A stretch of 64,000 bases of DNA from Fodinibacter sp963747405 (lineage in GTDB: Bacteria > Actinomycetota > Actinomycetes > Actinomycetales > Dermatophilaceae): NCBI GenBank assembly GCA_963747405.1, contig CAVVFG010000007.1:186001-250000 (forward strand), in the 5' to 3' direction. Each line of letters begins with the position of its first letter. Position 1 is the stretch's first letter. Position numbers and translations under genes: made by a program. Shown piece by piece: positions 50,670 to 59,353 of this stretch. The notes beneath the pieces were generated by a model. That model saw only the letters and a program-made list of their open reading frames with translations, had not been told where the DNA came from and made no database searches.

Positions 50670-51305
50670 GTGACCGGCATCCCCCACATCGGCGTCCTCG
50701 CGGTCCAGGGCGACGTGCGCGAGCACCTGGCCGCGCTGGCGGCCAGCGGCGCGCGTCCCACCACCGTGCGCCGGCCCGAGGAGGTCGGCATCGTCGACGG
50801 TCTGGTGATCCCCGGCGGGGAGTCGACCACCATGGACAAGCTGGTGCGCGCCTTCGGGCTGCAGGGCCCGCTGCGCGAGCGCATCGCGGCCGGGATGCCG
50901 GTGTACGGCTCGTGCGCCGGGATGATCATGCTCGCCGACCGGATCGCCGACGGCCGCCCCGACCAGGAGACGCTCGGCGGCCTGGACATCACGGTGCGGC
51001 GCAACGCGTTCGGGCGGCAGGTCGACTCTTTCGAGGAGGACCTGCACATCCGTGAGCTCGGTGGGGAACCGGTGCGGGCGGTCTTCATCCGGGCGCCGTG
51101 GGTGGAGGAGGCGGGGGAGGCCGTGCAGGTGCTGGCGCGTGTGGAGCACGGTCTCGCCGCAGGTAGGATCGTCGCCGCGCGTCAGGGCGACCTGCTCGTC
51201 ACCTCCTTCCACCCCGAGGTGACCGGTGACCACCGGGTGCACCAGCTGTTCGTCGACATCGTGCGACAGCACATCGCCACGCAGAACCAGAGGGAGCGTT
51301 CATGA
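50670..51305 (+). CDS. pdxT: Pyridoxal 5'-phosphate synthase glutaminase subunit PdxT
   Basis: 211 residues from GTG. Class I glutaminase-like triad: Cys in VYGSCAGMIMLAD (about residue 80), His and Glu in SFHPEVTGD (about 183-185); GGESTTMDKL is the PdxT signature. Supplies ammonia to PdxS. It overlaps yebC by ATGA, the same partner as in mycobacteria (Rv2604c-Rv2603c). Confidence 0.96.
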   Translation: MTGIPHIGVLAVQGDVREHLAALAASGARPTTVRRPEEVGIVDGLVIPGGESTTMDKLVRAFGLQGPLRERIAAGMPVYGSCAGMIMLADRIADGRPDQETLGGLDITVRRNAFGRQVDSFEEDLHIRELGGEPVRAVFIRAPWVEEAGEAVQVLARVEHGLAAGRIVAARQGDLLVTSFHPEVTGDHRVHQLFVDIVRQHIATQNQRERS

Positions 51306-52057
51306 GCGGCCACTCCAAGTGGGCGACCACCAAGCACAAGAAGGCGGCGATCGACGCCAAGCGCGGCAAGCTGTTCGCCAAGCTCATCAAGAACATCGAG
51401 GTCGCGGCGCGCTCGGGCGGCGGCGACCCGGCGGGCAACCCCACCCTCTACGACGCCATCCAGAAGGCCAAGAAGTCCTCGGTCCCGAACAACAACATCG
51501 ACAACGCGGTCAAGCGCGGGTCGGGCGCCACGGCGGGCGGGTCCGACTGGGAGACGATCACCTACGAGGGCTACGCCCCCGGCGGGGTCGCGGTGCTCAT
51601 CGAGTGCCTCACCGACAACCGCAACCGGGCAGCGGCCGAGGTGCGCACCGCGCTGACCCGCAACGGCGGCGCGCTGGCCGACCCCGGCTCGGTGAGCTAC
51701 GTGTTCGAGCGCAAGGGCGTGGTCATCGTGCCCAAGTCGGAGAAGTCGGAGGACGACCTGCTCGAGGTGGTGCTCGATGCCGGCGCCGAGGAGGTCAACG
51801 ACAACGGCGACACCTGGGAGATCGTGTCCGAGGCCACCGACTTCGTGGCCGTGCGCACCGCGTTGCAGGACGCCGGGGTCGACTACGACTCGGCCGAGGC
51901 GTCGTGGGTCCCCACCCTGCAGGTTCCGCTCGACCTCGACGGTGCCAGGAAGATGATCCGCGTCATCGAGGCGCTCGAGGACTCCGACGACGTGCAGGAC
52001 GTGTTCGCCAACGGCGACATCCCCGACGACGTGCTCGCGCAGCTCGACGAGGAGTGA
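51302..52057 (+). CDS. YebC/PmpR family regulatory protein
   Basis: 251 residues, standard length. MSGHSKWATTKHKKAAIDAKRGKLFAKLIKNIEVAAR is the family's N-terminal domain; NPTLYDAIQKAKKSSVPNNNIDNAVKRG and YEGYAPGGVAVLIECLTDNRNRA follow; acidic C-terminal DDVQDVFANGDIPD. YebC/TACO1 proteins act as transcription regulators and ease ribosome stalling on proline-rich tracts; both are reported for the family. Translationally coupled to pdxT. Confidence 0.95.
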   Translation: MSGHSKWATTKHKKAAIDAKRGKLFAKLIKNIEVAARSGGGDPAGNPTLYDAIQKAKKSSVPNNNIDNAVKRGSGATAGGSDWETITYEGYAPGGVAVLIECLTDNRNRAAAEVRTALTRNGGALADPGSVSYVFERKGVVIVPKSEKSEDDLLEVVLDAGAEEVNDNGDTWEIVSEATDFVAVRTALQDAGVDYDSAEASWVPTLQVPLDLDGARKMIRVIEALEDSDDVQDVFANGDIPDDVLAQLDEE

Positions 52058-52073
52058 ACCGTAGGGTCGACGG

Positions 52074-52679
52074 ATGACTTCTGACGCCGTCGCCCTCTGG
52101 AACTCCGAGGCCCCCGCGTTCGACGAGGCGCCCGACCACGGGCTCCTCGACGCCGGGGTGCGGGCTGCCTGGCGTGACCTGCTGCTGGGGGCGCTGCCCC
52201 CGGCCCCGGCGCACGTCGCCGACCTCGGCTGCGGCACCGGCACCCTGGCCCTGCTGCTCGCCGAGCACGGGTACGCCGTCGACGCGCTCGACTTCGCGCC
52301 CGCCATGGTGCGGCTCGCCCGGGAGAAGCTGGCGGCGGCTCCCGAGCCGGTTCGTCGTCTGGTGACGGTGCGCGAGGGGGAGGCGGCCGCACCTGGGCTG
52401 GCCGCGGCATCCGTCAACGTCGTGCTCTGCCGGCACGTGCTGTGGGCGCTGCCCGAGCCCGTCACGGTCCTGCGGGGGTGGGTGCGGGCGCTGCGACCCG
52501 GTGGCCGGCTGGTGCTAGTCGAGGGCGACTGGTCGACGGGCGCCGGGCTCTCGGCGGGTCGGTGTGCCGAGATCGTGGGGGAGTCGTGCTCACGAGTGGA
52601 GGTGCGCCACCTGCGCGACCCGGCGCTGTGGGGCCGGGAGATCACCGACGAGCGGTACCTGGTCGTCGCTCACCCCTGA
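52074..52679 (+). CDS. Class I SAM-dependent methyltransferase
   Basis: 201 residues. Motif I VADLGCGTGTLALLL (about residues 48-62), motif II VDALDFAPAM, motif IV CRHVLWALPEP and LRPGGRLVLVEGDW. The ATG is 6 nt behind TAGGGT (52062-52067), so it may have its own leaderless promoter although it follows yebC by 16 nt. Small-molecule methyltransferase of the UbiE/Methyltransf_11 type; substrate unknown. Confidence 0.85.
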   Translation: MTSDAVALWNSEAPAFDEAPDHGLLDAGVRAAWRDLLLGALPPAPAHVADLGCGTGTLALLLAEHGYAVDALDFAPAMVRLAREKLAAAPEPVRRLVTVREGEAAAPGLAAASVNVVLCRHVLWALPEPVTVLRGWVRALRPGGRLVLVEGDWSTGAGLSAGRCAEIVGESCSRVEVRHLRDPALWGREITDERYLVVAHP

Positions 52680-52698
52680 CGGATGCCGTGACCTCGCC

Positions 52699-54392
52699 TC
52701 AGAAGAGCGGTGGGTCGTCGACGAGCACGCGTGAGGCCTTGTCGTCCCCGAGCATCGGTGCCGGCGGGGTCGCCGGTTGCGTGGCTGATGGCGTCGGTGC
52801 TGGTGTTGACGGCGTCGGGGGTGGGGGGGCGGCGTGGTCGGGTGGGGTGGTGCGGGTGGTGCCGTTGGGTGAGGTCCAGGTGGCGGTGCCGTCGGGATCG
52901 AGGTGGTAGGTCCAGCGGTGGTGTTGTTTGAGGCGGTGGTGGCGTCGGCAGAGGCCGCCGAGGTTGGTGGGGGTGGTGGGTCCGTGGGGCCAGGGGCGGG
53001 CGTGGTCGATGTCGCAGCGTCGGGCTGGGCGGGTGCAGCCCCACATGCGGCAGGTGCCGTCTCTGGTGGTGACGAACTCGGTGACGGCCTTTGACGGTCG
53101 GTAGGCGGTGCTGACCGATTCCATGAGAGTGCCGGTGCGTGCGTCGAGCAGGGCGCGGCCGATGTGGGTGGGCACGATGCTGAGGAGGTTCTCGATGGTG
53201 TCGGCGTCGATGAAGCCGATGCCGGGGATCTCGCATCCGGAGAGCAGCGCGGCGGAGAGGGAGAACGAGCCGCCGGTGCCGAGGCCGCCAGTGGCGAACG
53301 CCGGCCGCACCCACTCGGGGTCGCAGCTGTTGGTGCCGGCGGGCCGGTCGGTCACGGCTGGCCTGGTCTGCTGATCGGTTGAGGGTGCCGAACCGTCGTG
53401 TCCGTCAGCGGCGCCGGTGCCGGTGCGCGCGGTGTCGTCCCTTCTGCCGCCGCCGTCGTTGGCCGTGCTGCCGCCGGCGGCCCCGCGGGCGATGGCCGCT
53501 CGATCCGGGTCGGTGGTCTGGTCGGTGCGGGTCTCGGCGGCGTGCTGGTGCACGGCGCTGTTGAGGGCTGCTTGGCCGTCGGGGCCGGTGAGGATGGGGA
53601 TGCCGAGGGTGATGTGGGCGGTGACGTGCACGTTGGTCAGGAGGAGGTCCATGAGGGCATCGGCGCGGGCTTGGTCGAGGGTGAGGTCGGGGTCTTTGCT
53701 GGCGTAGTGGTCGCCGAGGTCTTGTACGGCGGCCCAGGCGGCGGCGGAGCGGGCGGCGGGTAGGCGGGCCCACCAGTCGGTGCTGCCGTCGGGGCCGGGT
53801 GTGACCTGTACGAGGCGGTCTTTGCGGTTCTTGGCGTGGACGGCGTGAACCTGGTCGGCGGCGATGCGGGTGGCGACGCGCCGGGTCACGGTGGTGATCC
53901 GGGCGGGGTCCATGCCGACCAGTCGGTCGGTGAGTACCGTTTCGATGGCGGCGCAGGCGGTGTCGTCGAGGCCGTCGCAGGCGGTGAGGACCTTGCCCGC
54001 GTTGACCGGTGCCAGGTCGCCGGTGATCACCTTGCCCAGCAGCCGGGGGAAGCGGCCGGGTTCGCGGCGAGGCCGACCTTGCGCGAGGCGGCCCACTGGC
54101 CGACGCCGGTGGCCAGGGAGACTTCGGAGGAGGCCATCGCGTCGACGAACCCGACGTCGTGCTGCACGTCGACCGGGCCTTGCTGGGTCAGGCGGATCTC
54201 CAGGCAGGAGGCGTGCGCGATCGCGACCAGCTGCGCGCCTTCGGCGGCGTTGACGGCGCCTTGCAGGTCACCGGCGATCTCGAACAGCTCACCGGACTGC
54301 ATCCGGGGTGCCTGCTCGGTCAGCTCGGCACCGATCGCGGCGGCCTCGGCGCGCAGGGCGGCGATCCGGTGGCGGAGCGGGCTGGTCGACAT
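52699..54392 (-). pseudogene. DUF222/13E12 HNH endonuclease gene with one frameshift
   Basis: The ATG at 54392 opens MSTSPLRHRIAALRAEAAAIG and the DUF222 N-terminus, but the frame stops soon after ANPAASPGCWAR. A single missing C in the G5/C5 run at 54045-54049 explains it: with six C the protein reads AASPRLLGKVITGDLAP and continues for 440 residues to the HNH core CDIDHARPWPHGPTTPTNLGGLCRRHHRLKQH. Only this one defect is seen, so it may be recent, phase variable, or a sequencing error. An SOS-like box lies 13 nt before the ATG. Confidence 0.75.
54045..54049 (-). other. Homopolymer frameshift site in HNH gene 2
   Basis: Run of five G (five C on the coding strand) where six would restore the reading frame between the two halves of the protein. 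All residues on both sides fit the family, so the lesion maps within a few bases. Confidence 0.65.
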
Positions 54393-54404
54393 ACCTCATC
54401 ATAT

Positions 54405-54420
54405 CCGAACACGGGTACGA
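54405..54420 (-). promoter_or_regulatory. LexA/SOS-like box before HNH gene 2
   Basis: Plus strand CCGAAC-ACGG-GTACGA, 10 of 12 fixed positions of TCGAAC-N4-GTTCGA. TATGAT (minus, about 54403-54398) lies between it and the ATG at 54392, so a bound repressor would sit on the promoter. Confidence 0.5.
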
Positions 54421-54570
54421 ATAGAAGGGTTATCCACAACGGATGTCGGTGCAGGACAGGAGGTTTCCTGAGGTGATATCGGTGGGAGTTTTCGGGGTGA
54501 TGGCACCGAAGACTCCGAGCGTCGATGCCCCCGCGGGGAGGGACGGGGCAGGCGGCCCGCCGGAACGTGC

Positions 54571-54771
54571 CTCGGCCGCGGAGCCAGCCACCCGCATCCG
54601 AAGCGCCTTGAACGAACCAGACTCCAGAAGGCGGCGACTCGGTCGCGGAGCCGGCCACCCGTCATCCAAGCGCCGTGTCCGATCCTGACCCGAGCGACAG
54701 GTGAGCGGACCTCGGAGCCGTCCACCCGTCTTCCGCACGCACGGCTGACAGCGTCGGGATCGCGCGTGTCA
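54571..54771 (+). repeat. 67-bp direct repeat, three degenerate units
   Basis: Units begin at 54571, 54638 and 54705 with exact 67-bp spacing. The best kept part is the first ~37 bp, around GGAGCC-x-CCACCCG and the ATCC/AAGCGCC that follows; units 1 and 2 agree best, unit 3 is more diverged. It fills most of the 455-bp gene-free gap between HNH gene 2 and ruvC. Confidence 0.7.
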
Positions 54772-54810
54772 CTGCCGCGACCACCGGGAGTCGCTGTGTA
54801 GCGTGGCATC

Positions 54811-54826
54811 CCGAACAGGTGTTCTA
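54811..54826 (+). promoter_or_regulatory. LexA/SOS box of ruvCAB
   Basis: CCGAAC-AGGT-GTTCTA, matching CGAAC-N4-GTTC at all core bases. It lies 21 nt before the ruvC GTG and just behind TAGCGT (54799-54804), a likely -10, so it covers the transcription start. ruvC is a known LexA target in actinobacteria. Confidence 0.75.
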
Positions 54827-54847
54827 ACCAGCGGAGAGGGGTCTGTC

Positions 54848-55375
54848 GTGCGGGTGCTCGGTGTCGACCCCGGCCTCACCCGCTGCGGCCTCGGCGTCGT
54901 CGACGGGCGGCCGGGCCGGGCCACGATGGTCGCGGTGGGCGTGGTGCGCACCCCGGGCGACGCCGATCCGGGCCAGCGCCTGGTCTTCCTCGAGCGCGAG
55001 CTCGACGCCTGGCTCGAACGGTTCGCCCCCGAGGTGATGGCCGTCGAGCGGGTCTTCGCCGACGTCAACGTCGCCACGGTCATGACCACCGCGCACGCCA
55101 CGGCGGTCGCGCTGCTCACGGCGACCAAGCGCGGCATCCCGGTCGTCTTCCACACGCCCACCGAGGTCAAGGCCGCCGTCACCGGGTCCGGCCGGGCCGA
55201 CAAGGCGCAGGTCACCGCCATGGTCACCCGCATCCTCGGTCTCGAGGCGGCGCCCCGCCCCGCGGATGCCGCCGACGCGCTCGCGCTGGCCATCTGCCAC
55301 GCGTGGCGGGGCGCCGCCACCGCCCGGCTCGACGCCCTCGCCGCCTCCGTCCTCGCCGAGCGGGCTCGCCGGTGA
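54848..55375 (+). CDS. ruvC: Holliday junction resolvase RuvC
   Basis: 175 residues; GTG chosen for GGAGAGGGG about 7 nt upstream and because VRVLGVDPGLTRCG is the conserved N-terminus. Catalytic acids: Asp in GVDPG, Glu in AVERVF (about residue 67), Asp pair in ADAADALALA (about 138-141). Cuts four-way junctions made during recombination. First gene of the ruvCAB operon, overlaps ruvA by 4 nt, under an SOS box. Confidence 0.96.
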   Translation: MRVLGVDPGLTRCGLGVVDGRPGRATMVAVGVVRTPGDADPGQRLVFLERELDAWLERFAPEVMAVERVFADVNVATVMTTAHATAVALLTATKRGIPVVFHTPTEVKAAVTGSGRADKAQVTAMVTRILGLEAAPRPADAADALALAICHAWRGAATARLDALAASVLAERARR

Positions 55376-55986
55376 TCGCCTCGGTGCGCGGCCCGGTGGC
55401 CCACGTCGGCCTCGACCACGTGGTCGTGGAGGTGGGCGGCGTCGGGATGCTGGTGCACACCACACCGGCCACCGCGTCGGCGTGCCGCCGAGGGGCCGAG
55501 GCGTCGCTGGCCACCAGCCTGGTCGTGCGCGAGGACTCCCTGACCCTCTTCGGCTTCTCCGCCCCCGCCGAGCGCGACATGTTCGTCACCCTGCAGACCG
55601 TCTCGGGCGTCGGCCCGCGCCTGGCGCTGGCGATGCTCTCGGTCATGGGCCCCGACCAGCTCGCCGCCGCGCTGTCCACCGGTGACAGCAAGGCGCTGAC
55701 CACCATCCCCGGCATCGGCGCCAAGTCGGCCGAGCGCCTCGTGCTCGAGCTGCGCGACAAGGTCGGTGCCGTGCGCGGCTCCGGCGTGGGCCCGGCATCC
55801 GGCACCCCCACCAGCACAGCCGCCGGGCGGGAGCCGTGGCGTGGCCAGGTCACCGAGGCCCTCGTCGGCCTGGGCTGGTCGGCCAAGCAGGCCGGGGATG
55901 CCGTGGAGCGGGTCGCCGCGAGCGCGCCGGCCGACGCCGCCATCGCCGCCTACCTGCGGCTGGCCCTGCGCGAGCTGCGGCCGTGA
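55372..55986 (+). CDS. ruvA: Holliday junction helicase subunit RuvA
   Basis: 204 residues from GTG overlapping ruvC. OB domain MIASVRGPVAHVGLDHVVVEVGGVGMLVHTT, tandem helix-hairpin-helix VSGVGPRLALAML and IPGIGAKSAERLVLELRDK (about 75-125), flexible linker, and C-terminal RuvB-contact domain EALVGLGWSAKQAGDAV. Tetramer that holds the junction and loads RuvB. Confidence 0.96.
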   Translation: MIASVRGPVAHVGLDHVVVEVGGVGMLVHTTPATASACRRGAEASLATSLVVREDSLTLFGFSAPAERDMFVTLQTVSGVGPRLALAMLSVMGPDQLAAALSTGDSKALTTIPGIGAKSAERLVLELRDKVGAVRGSGVGPASGTPTSTAAGREPWRGQVTEALVGLGWSAKQAGDAVERVAASAPADAAIAAYLRLALRELRP

Positions 55987-57143
55987 GCGAGTCCCAGCCC
56001 GAGCGCGACCGGGGCTTCTCCAGCGACATGCTCCAGGCCCCCGACTCGCACGAGCCGGACGGCTCCTACGAGGCCACCGCCCGGGTGGTCGACGCCGCCG
56101 GCTCCGACGACGACCGGCTGGTCGAGGCGGCGCTGCGCCCCAAGCGGCTCAGCGAGTTCCCCGGGCAGCCGCGCGTGCGCGACCAGCTGGGCCTGGTGCT
56201 CGAGGCGGCCCGGCGGCGGGGGAGCACCCCCGACCACGTGCTGCTCTCGGGCCCGCCGGGGCTCGGCAAGACCACCTTGGCGATGATCGTCGCGGCCGAG
56301 ATCGAGAAGCCGATCCGGGTCACCAGCGGCCCGGCCATCCAGCACGCCGGCGACCTCGCCGCTGTGCTGTCCTCGCTCGACGAGGGCGAGGTGCTCTTCC
56401 TCGACGAGATCCACCGGATGAGCCGCTCCGCCGAGGAGATGCTCTACCTCGCCATGGAGGACTTCCGGGTCGACGTCATCGTGGGCAAGGGCCCCGGCGC
56501 CACAGCCATCCCGCTCGAGCTGCCGCCGTTCACCGTGGTGGGGGCGACGACCCGGGCCGGGCTGCTGCCGGCACCGCTGCGCGACCGGTTCGGCTTCACC
56601 GCGCACCTCGACTACTACGACACCGCCGACCTCGTCACGATCCTGCACCGCTCGGCACGGCTGCTCGGGGTGCAGGCCGACCAGGCCGGCATCGCCGAGA
56701 TCGCGAGCCGCTCGCGGGGCACGCCGCGCATCGCCAACCGGCTGCTGCGCCGCGTGCGCGACTGGGCCCAGGTGCACGGCCAGGGGCACGTCGACTCCGA
56801 TGCCGCCCACGCCGCGCTCGAGCTGTTCGACGTCGACGAGGCCGGCCTCGACCGGCTCGACCGGGCCGTGCTCGAGGCGCTGTGCCGCCGCTTCGGCGGG
56901 GGCCCGGTCGGCCTGTCGACCCTGGCCGTGGCCGTGGGGGAGGAGTCCGACACGGTCGAGACGGTGGCCGAGCCCTACCTCGTGCGCGAGGGCTACATCG
57001 TCCGCACCCCACGCGGGCGGGCGGCCGCCGCGCGGGCCTGGCGGCACCTGGGGCTGCAGGCGCCGGCCGGTTTCCTCCAGCAGGACGCGCTCCCGCTCGG
57101 CGGCGACGACGAGGGGGCCGGCCCCGGGCGGTTCTCGGGATGA
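55983..57143 (+). CDS. ruvB: Holliday junction branch migration ATPase RuvB
   Basis: 386 residues from GTG overlapping ruvA. Walker A SGPPGLGKTT (about residues 93-102), Walker B VLFLDEIHR, sensor 1 VGATTRAGLL, arginine finger region APLRDRFG and C-terminal winged helix EGYIVRTPRGR. The N-terminus is about 30-40 residues longer than usual (ESQPERDRGFSSDMLQ...), and the C-terminus has an acidic Gly-rich tail. Hexameric motor for branch migration. Confidence 0.96.
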   Translation: MSESQPERDRGFSSDMLQAPDSHEPDGSYEATARVVDAAGSDDDRLVEAALRPKRLSEFPGQPRVRDQLGLVLEAARRRGSTPDHVLLSGPPGLGKTTLAMIVAAEIEKPIRVTSGPAIQHAGDLAAVLSSLDEGEVLFLDEIHRMSRSAEEMLYLAMEDFRVDVIVGKGPGATAIPLELPPFTVVGATTRAGLLPAPLRDRFGFTAHLDYYDTADLVTILHRSARLLGVQADQAGIAEIASRSRGTPRIANRLLRRVRDWAQVHGQGHVDSDAAHAALELFDVDEAGLDRLDRAVLEALCRRFGGGPVGLSTLAVAVGEESDTVETVAEPYLVREGYIVRTPRGRAAAARAWRHLGLQAPAGFLQQDALPLGGDDEGAGPGRFSG

Positions 57144-57206
57144 GAACCTGAGAAGAGGGCACGATGCTCCGGCCAGCCGCGTTGGGTGGGTGACCACGGC
57201 GTCGCC

Positions 57207-57212
57207 TAGACT
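57207..57212 (+). promoter_or_regulatory. Possible -10 of the yajC-secDF operon
   Basis: TAGACT in the 148-nt gap after ruvB, giving a ~70-nt leader before yajC. A TTGGGT at 57182-57187 is a weak -35 at a long 19-nt spacing. Confidence 0.35.
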
Positions 57213-57291
57213 TGCGCCTCGGTATGGCTGGTCCGCGGCCGAAACCACCGCCTGCCACCAGGCGACCTGACACGAAGGACCGAACTCACTC

Positions 57292-57564
57292 ATGTTCACC
57301 GGCTCCGGCCTCGGCTATCTGCTCGTCCTGCTGCTCCCGTTCCTGCTGCTGATCTTCATCGTGTTCAGCCAGCGGCGGCGCACCCAGCAGGTCCAGGCCA
57401 TGCAGAGCTCACTGTCGGTGGGGGACGAGGTCGTCACCACGTCGGGCCTCTACGGCACCATCGTCGCGCTCGACGAGAAGGTGGTCACCCTCGACACCGG
57501 GGCCGGCAGCACGCTGCGCTACGACCGGCGCGCCATCGGCATGCGCGCCACCGAGGTGGCCTGA
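57292..57564 (+). CDS. yajC: Preprotein translocase subunit YajC
   Basis: 90 residues. One N-terminal membrane helix (YLLVLLLPFLLLIFIVF, about residues 7-23), then the cytoplasmic QRRRTQQVQAMQSSLSVGDEVVTTSGLYGTIVALDEKVVTLDTG domain typical of YajC. ATG preceded by GAAGGA. Acts with SecD and SecF, which follow at 1 nt and with overlap. Confidence 0.94.
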   Translation: MFTGSGLGYLLVLLLPFLLLIFIVFSQRRRTQQVQAMQSSLSVGDEVVTTSGLYGTIVALDEKVVTLDTGAGSTLRYDRRAIGMRATEVA

Positions 57565-57565
57565 C

Positions 57566-59353
57566 ATGGCCGGCGGCAACCAGGTCACCGCGGCACGGCG
57601 GTCCCTGCTGTTCCTCGTGGCCATCGTGGTCGTCCTCGTCGGCCTGCTGGCCGGCGCGGTGGTCCTCTCCGACGCCCAGACCCACCCCAAGCTGGGCCTG
57701 GACCTCAAGGGTGGCACGCAGATCATCCTCGAGCCGAAGACCGAGGCCGGTCAGAGCGTCTCCACCGAGCAGCTGAACCAGGCCCGCGACATCATCGTCC
57801 AGCGCGTCGACGCGGGCGGTGTGTCCGGTGCCGAGGTCACCACCCAGGGCGACCGCAACATCGTCGTGAGCATCCCCGAGATCCCGACGCAGGAAGTGCG
57901 CGACGCGATCAGCAAGTCCTCGCAGCTGCAGTTCCGCCCCGTGCTGGCCGTCGCCGCCGGCAGCCCGCAGGCGGCCCCCCCGGCGTCACCGTCGCCGAGC
58001 CCGACCGGCACCGGCGCGGCCACGGGCTCCCCGAGCCCGGCACCGTCGACGTCACCCACGACCGCGAGCAGCGCCTCCCCGACGAACAACAGCGCCGTGC
58101 CCGACGCCCTGATGGCGCCGACGCCGTCACCGAGCACCCCCGCGGCGTCTCCCGCCCCGGCATCCGGGAGCGAGCCCACCGACCCCACCGACCTGGCGTG
58201 GATCACCCCCGAGGTGCAGCAGCAGTTCGACGCCCTCGACTGCAGCGACCCGGCGCAGGTCGAGGCGATCGTCGACGTGGCCGCCAAGCCGCTGGTCACC
58301 TGTGACGTCAGTGGCTCGGCCAAGTACATCCTGGGCCCGGTCGCGGTGTCCGGCGACAAGATCAGCAACGCCACCTCCGGCTACCAGACCAACCAGCAGG
58401 GCAACGTCACCAGCGAGGTCGAGATCGCCCTCACCCTCGACGGCGAGGGCGCCAAGCAGTACGCCGACATCAGCCGGAAGATGGTCTCGCTGCCCGAGCC
58501 GCAGAACCAGCTCGCCGCCACCCTGGACTCCAAGGTCATCGTCGCTCCCCGGTTCAACGAGGCGATCCTCGACGGGCGCGCCAGCATCACCGGGGGCTTC
58601 ACGCTCGAGAGCGCGCGCAGCCTGGCCGACCAGCTGAAGTTCGGTGCGCTGCCGCTGTCCTTCGTCGAGCAGACGAGCATCGACATCAGCCCCACCCTGG
58701 GTAGCGAGCAGCTGCGCTACGGCCTGATCGCCGGCCTGGTCGGCCTGCTCCTGGTCGTCGTCTACTCGCTGTTCCAGTACCGCGCGCTGGGCTTCGTCAC
58801 GGTCGCGTCGATCGTCGTCGCCGGCCTGCTCACCTACCTGACCATCACCATCCTGGGCTGGTCGCACAACTACCGCCTCGACATGGCGGGCGTCACCGGT
58901 CTGATCGTGGCCATCGGCTTCACCGCCGACTCCTTCATCGTCTACTTCGAGCGGGTGCGCGACGAGCTGCGCGACGGCCGCTCGCTGGCGGCGGCGGTCG
59001 AGACCGGCTGGAGCCGCGCCAAGCGCACGATCCTGGTCGCCGACGGCGTCAACTTCCTGGCGGCCCTGGTGCTCTACGCGCTGGCCAGCTCGAGCGTGCG
59101 CGGCTTCGCGTTCACCCTCGGCCTGACCACGCTGATCGACCTGCTCGTGGTCTTCTTGTTCACCCACCCGCTGCTCACGCTCCTCGCACGCCGGCCGTTC
59201 TTCCGCGACGGCCACCCCTGGTCGGGGCTCGACCCGCGCCGGCTCGGTGTGCCGCAGTCGGTCCGGTACGCGGGTCGTGGCCGCTTCACCTCACCGACCC
59301 CCGCCCGCACGCCGGAACCCGTGTCCGCCGGCTCTGAAGGAGGTGTGGCATGA
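57566..59353 (+). CDS. secD: Protein translocase subunit SecD
   Basis: 595 residues. N-terminal helix (about 12-34), signature LGLDLKGGTQI (about 46-56), periplasmic P1 domain interrupted by a Pro/Ser/Thr/Ala-rich low-complexity insert (about residues 133-205), then GGFTLESARSLADQLKFGALPL and five C-terminal helices with GLIVAIGFTADSFIVYFERVRDE (Asp in TADSF). Uses the proton motive force to pull proteins out after SecYEG passage. C-terminal tail Pro/Thr rich. Overlaps secF by ATGA. Confidence 0.95.
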   Translation: MAGGNQVTAARRSLLFLVAIVVVLVGLLAGAVVLSDAQTHPKLGLDLKGGTQIILEPKTEAGQSVSTEQLNQARDIIVQRVDAGGVSGAEVTTQGDRNIVVSIPEIPTQEVRDAISKSSQLQFRPVLAVAAGSPQAAPPASPSPSPTGTGAATGSPSPAPSTSPTTASSASPTNNSAVPDALMAPTPSPSTPAASPAPASGSEPTDPTDLAWITPEVQQQFDALDCSDPAQVEAIVDVAAKPLVTCDVSGSAKYILGPVAVSGDKISNATSGYQTNQQGNVTSEVEIALTLDGEGAKQYADISRKMVSLPEPQNQLAATLDSKVIVAPRFNEAILDGRASITGGFTLESARSLADQLKFGALPLSFVEQTSIDISPTLGSEQLRYGLIAGLVGLLLVVVYSLFQYRALGFVTVASIVVAGLLTYLTITILGWSHNYRLDMAGVTGLIVAIGFTADSFIVYFERVRDELRDGRSLAAAVETGWSRAKRTILVADGVNFLAALVLYALASSSVRGFAFTLGLTTLIDLLVVFLFTHPLLTLLARRPFFRDGHPWSGLDPRRLGVPQSVRYAGRGRFTSPTPARTPEPVSAGSEGGVA

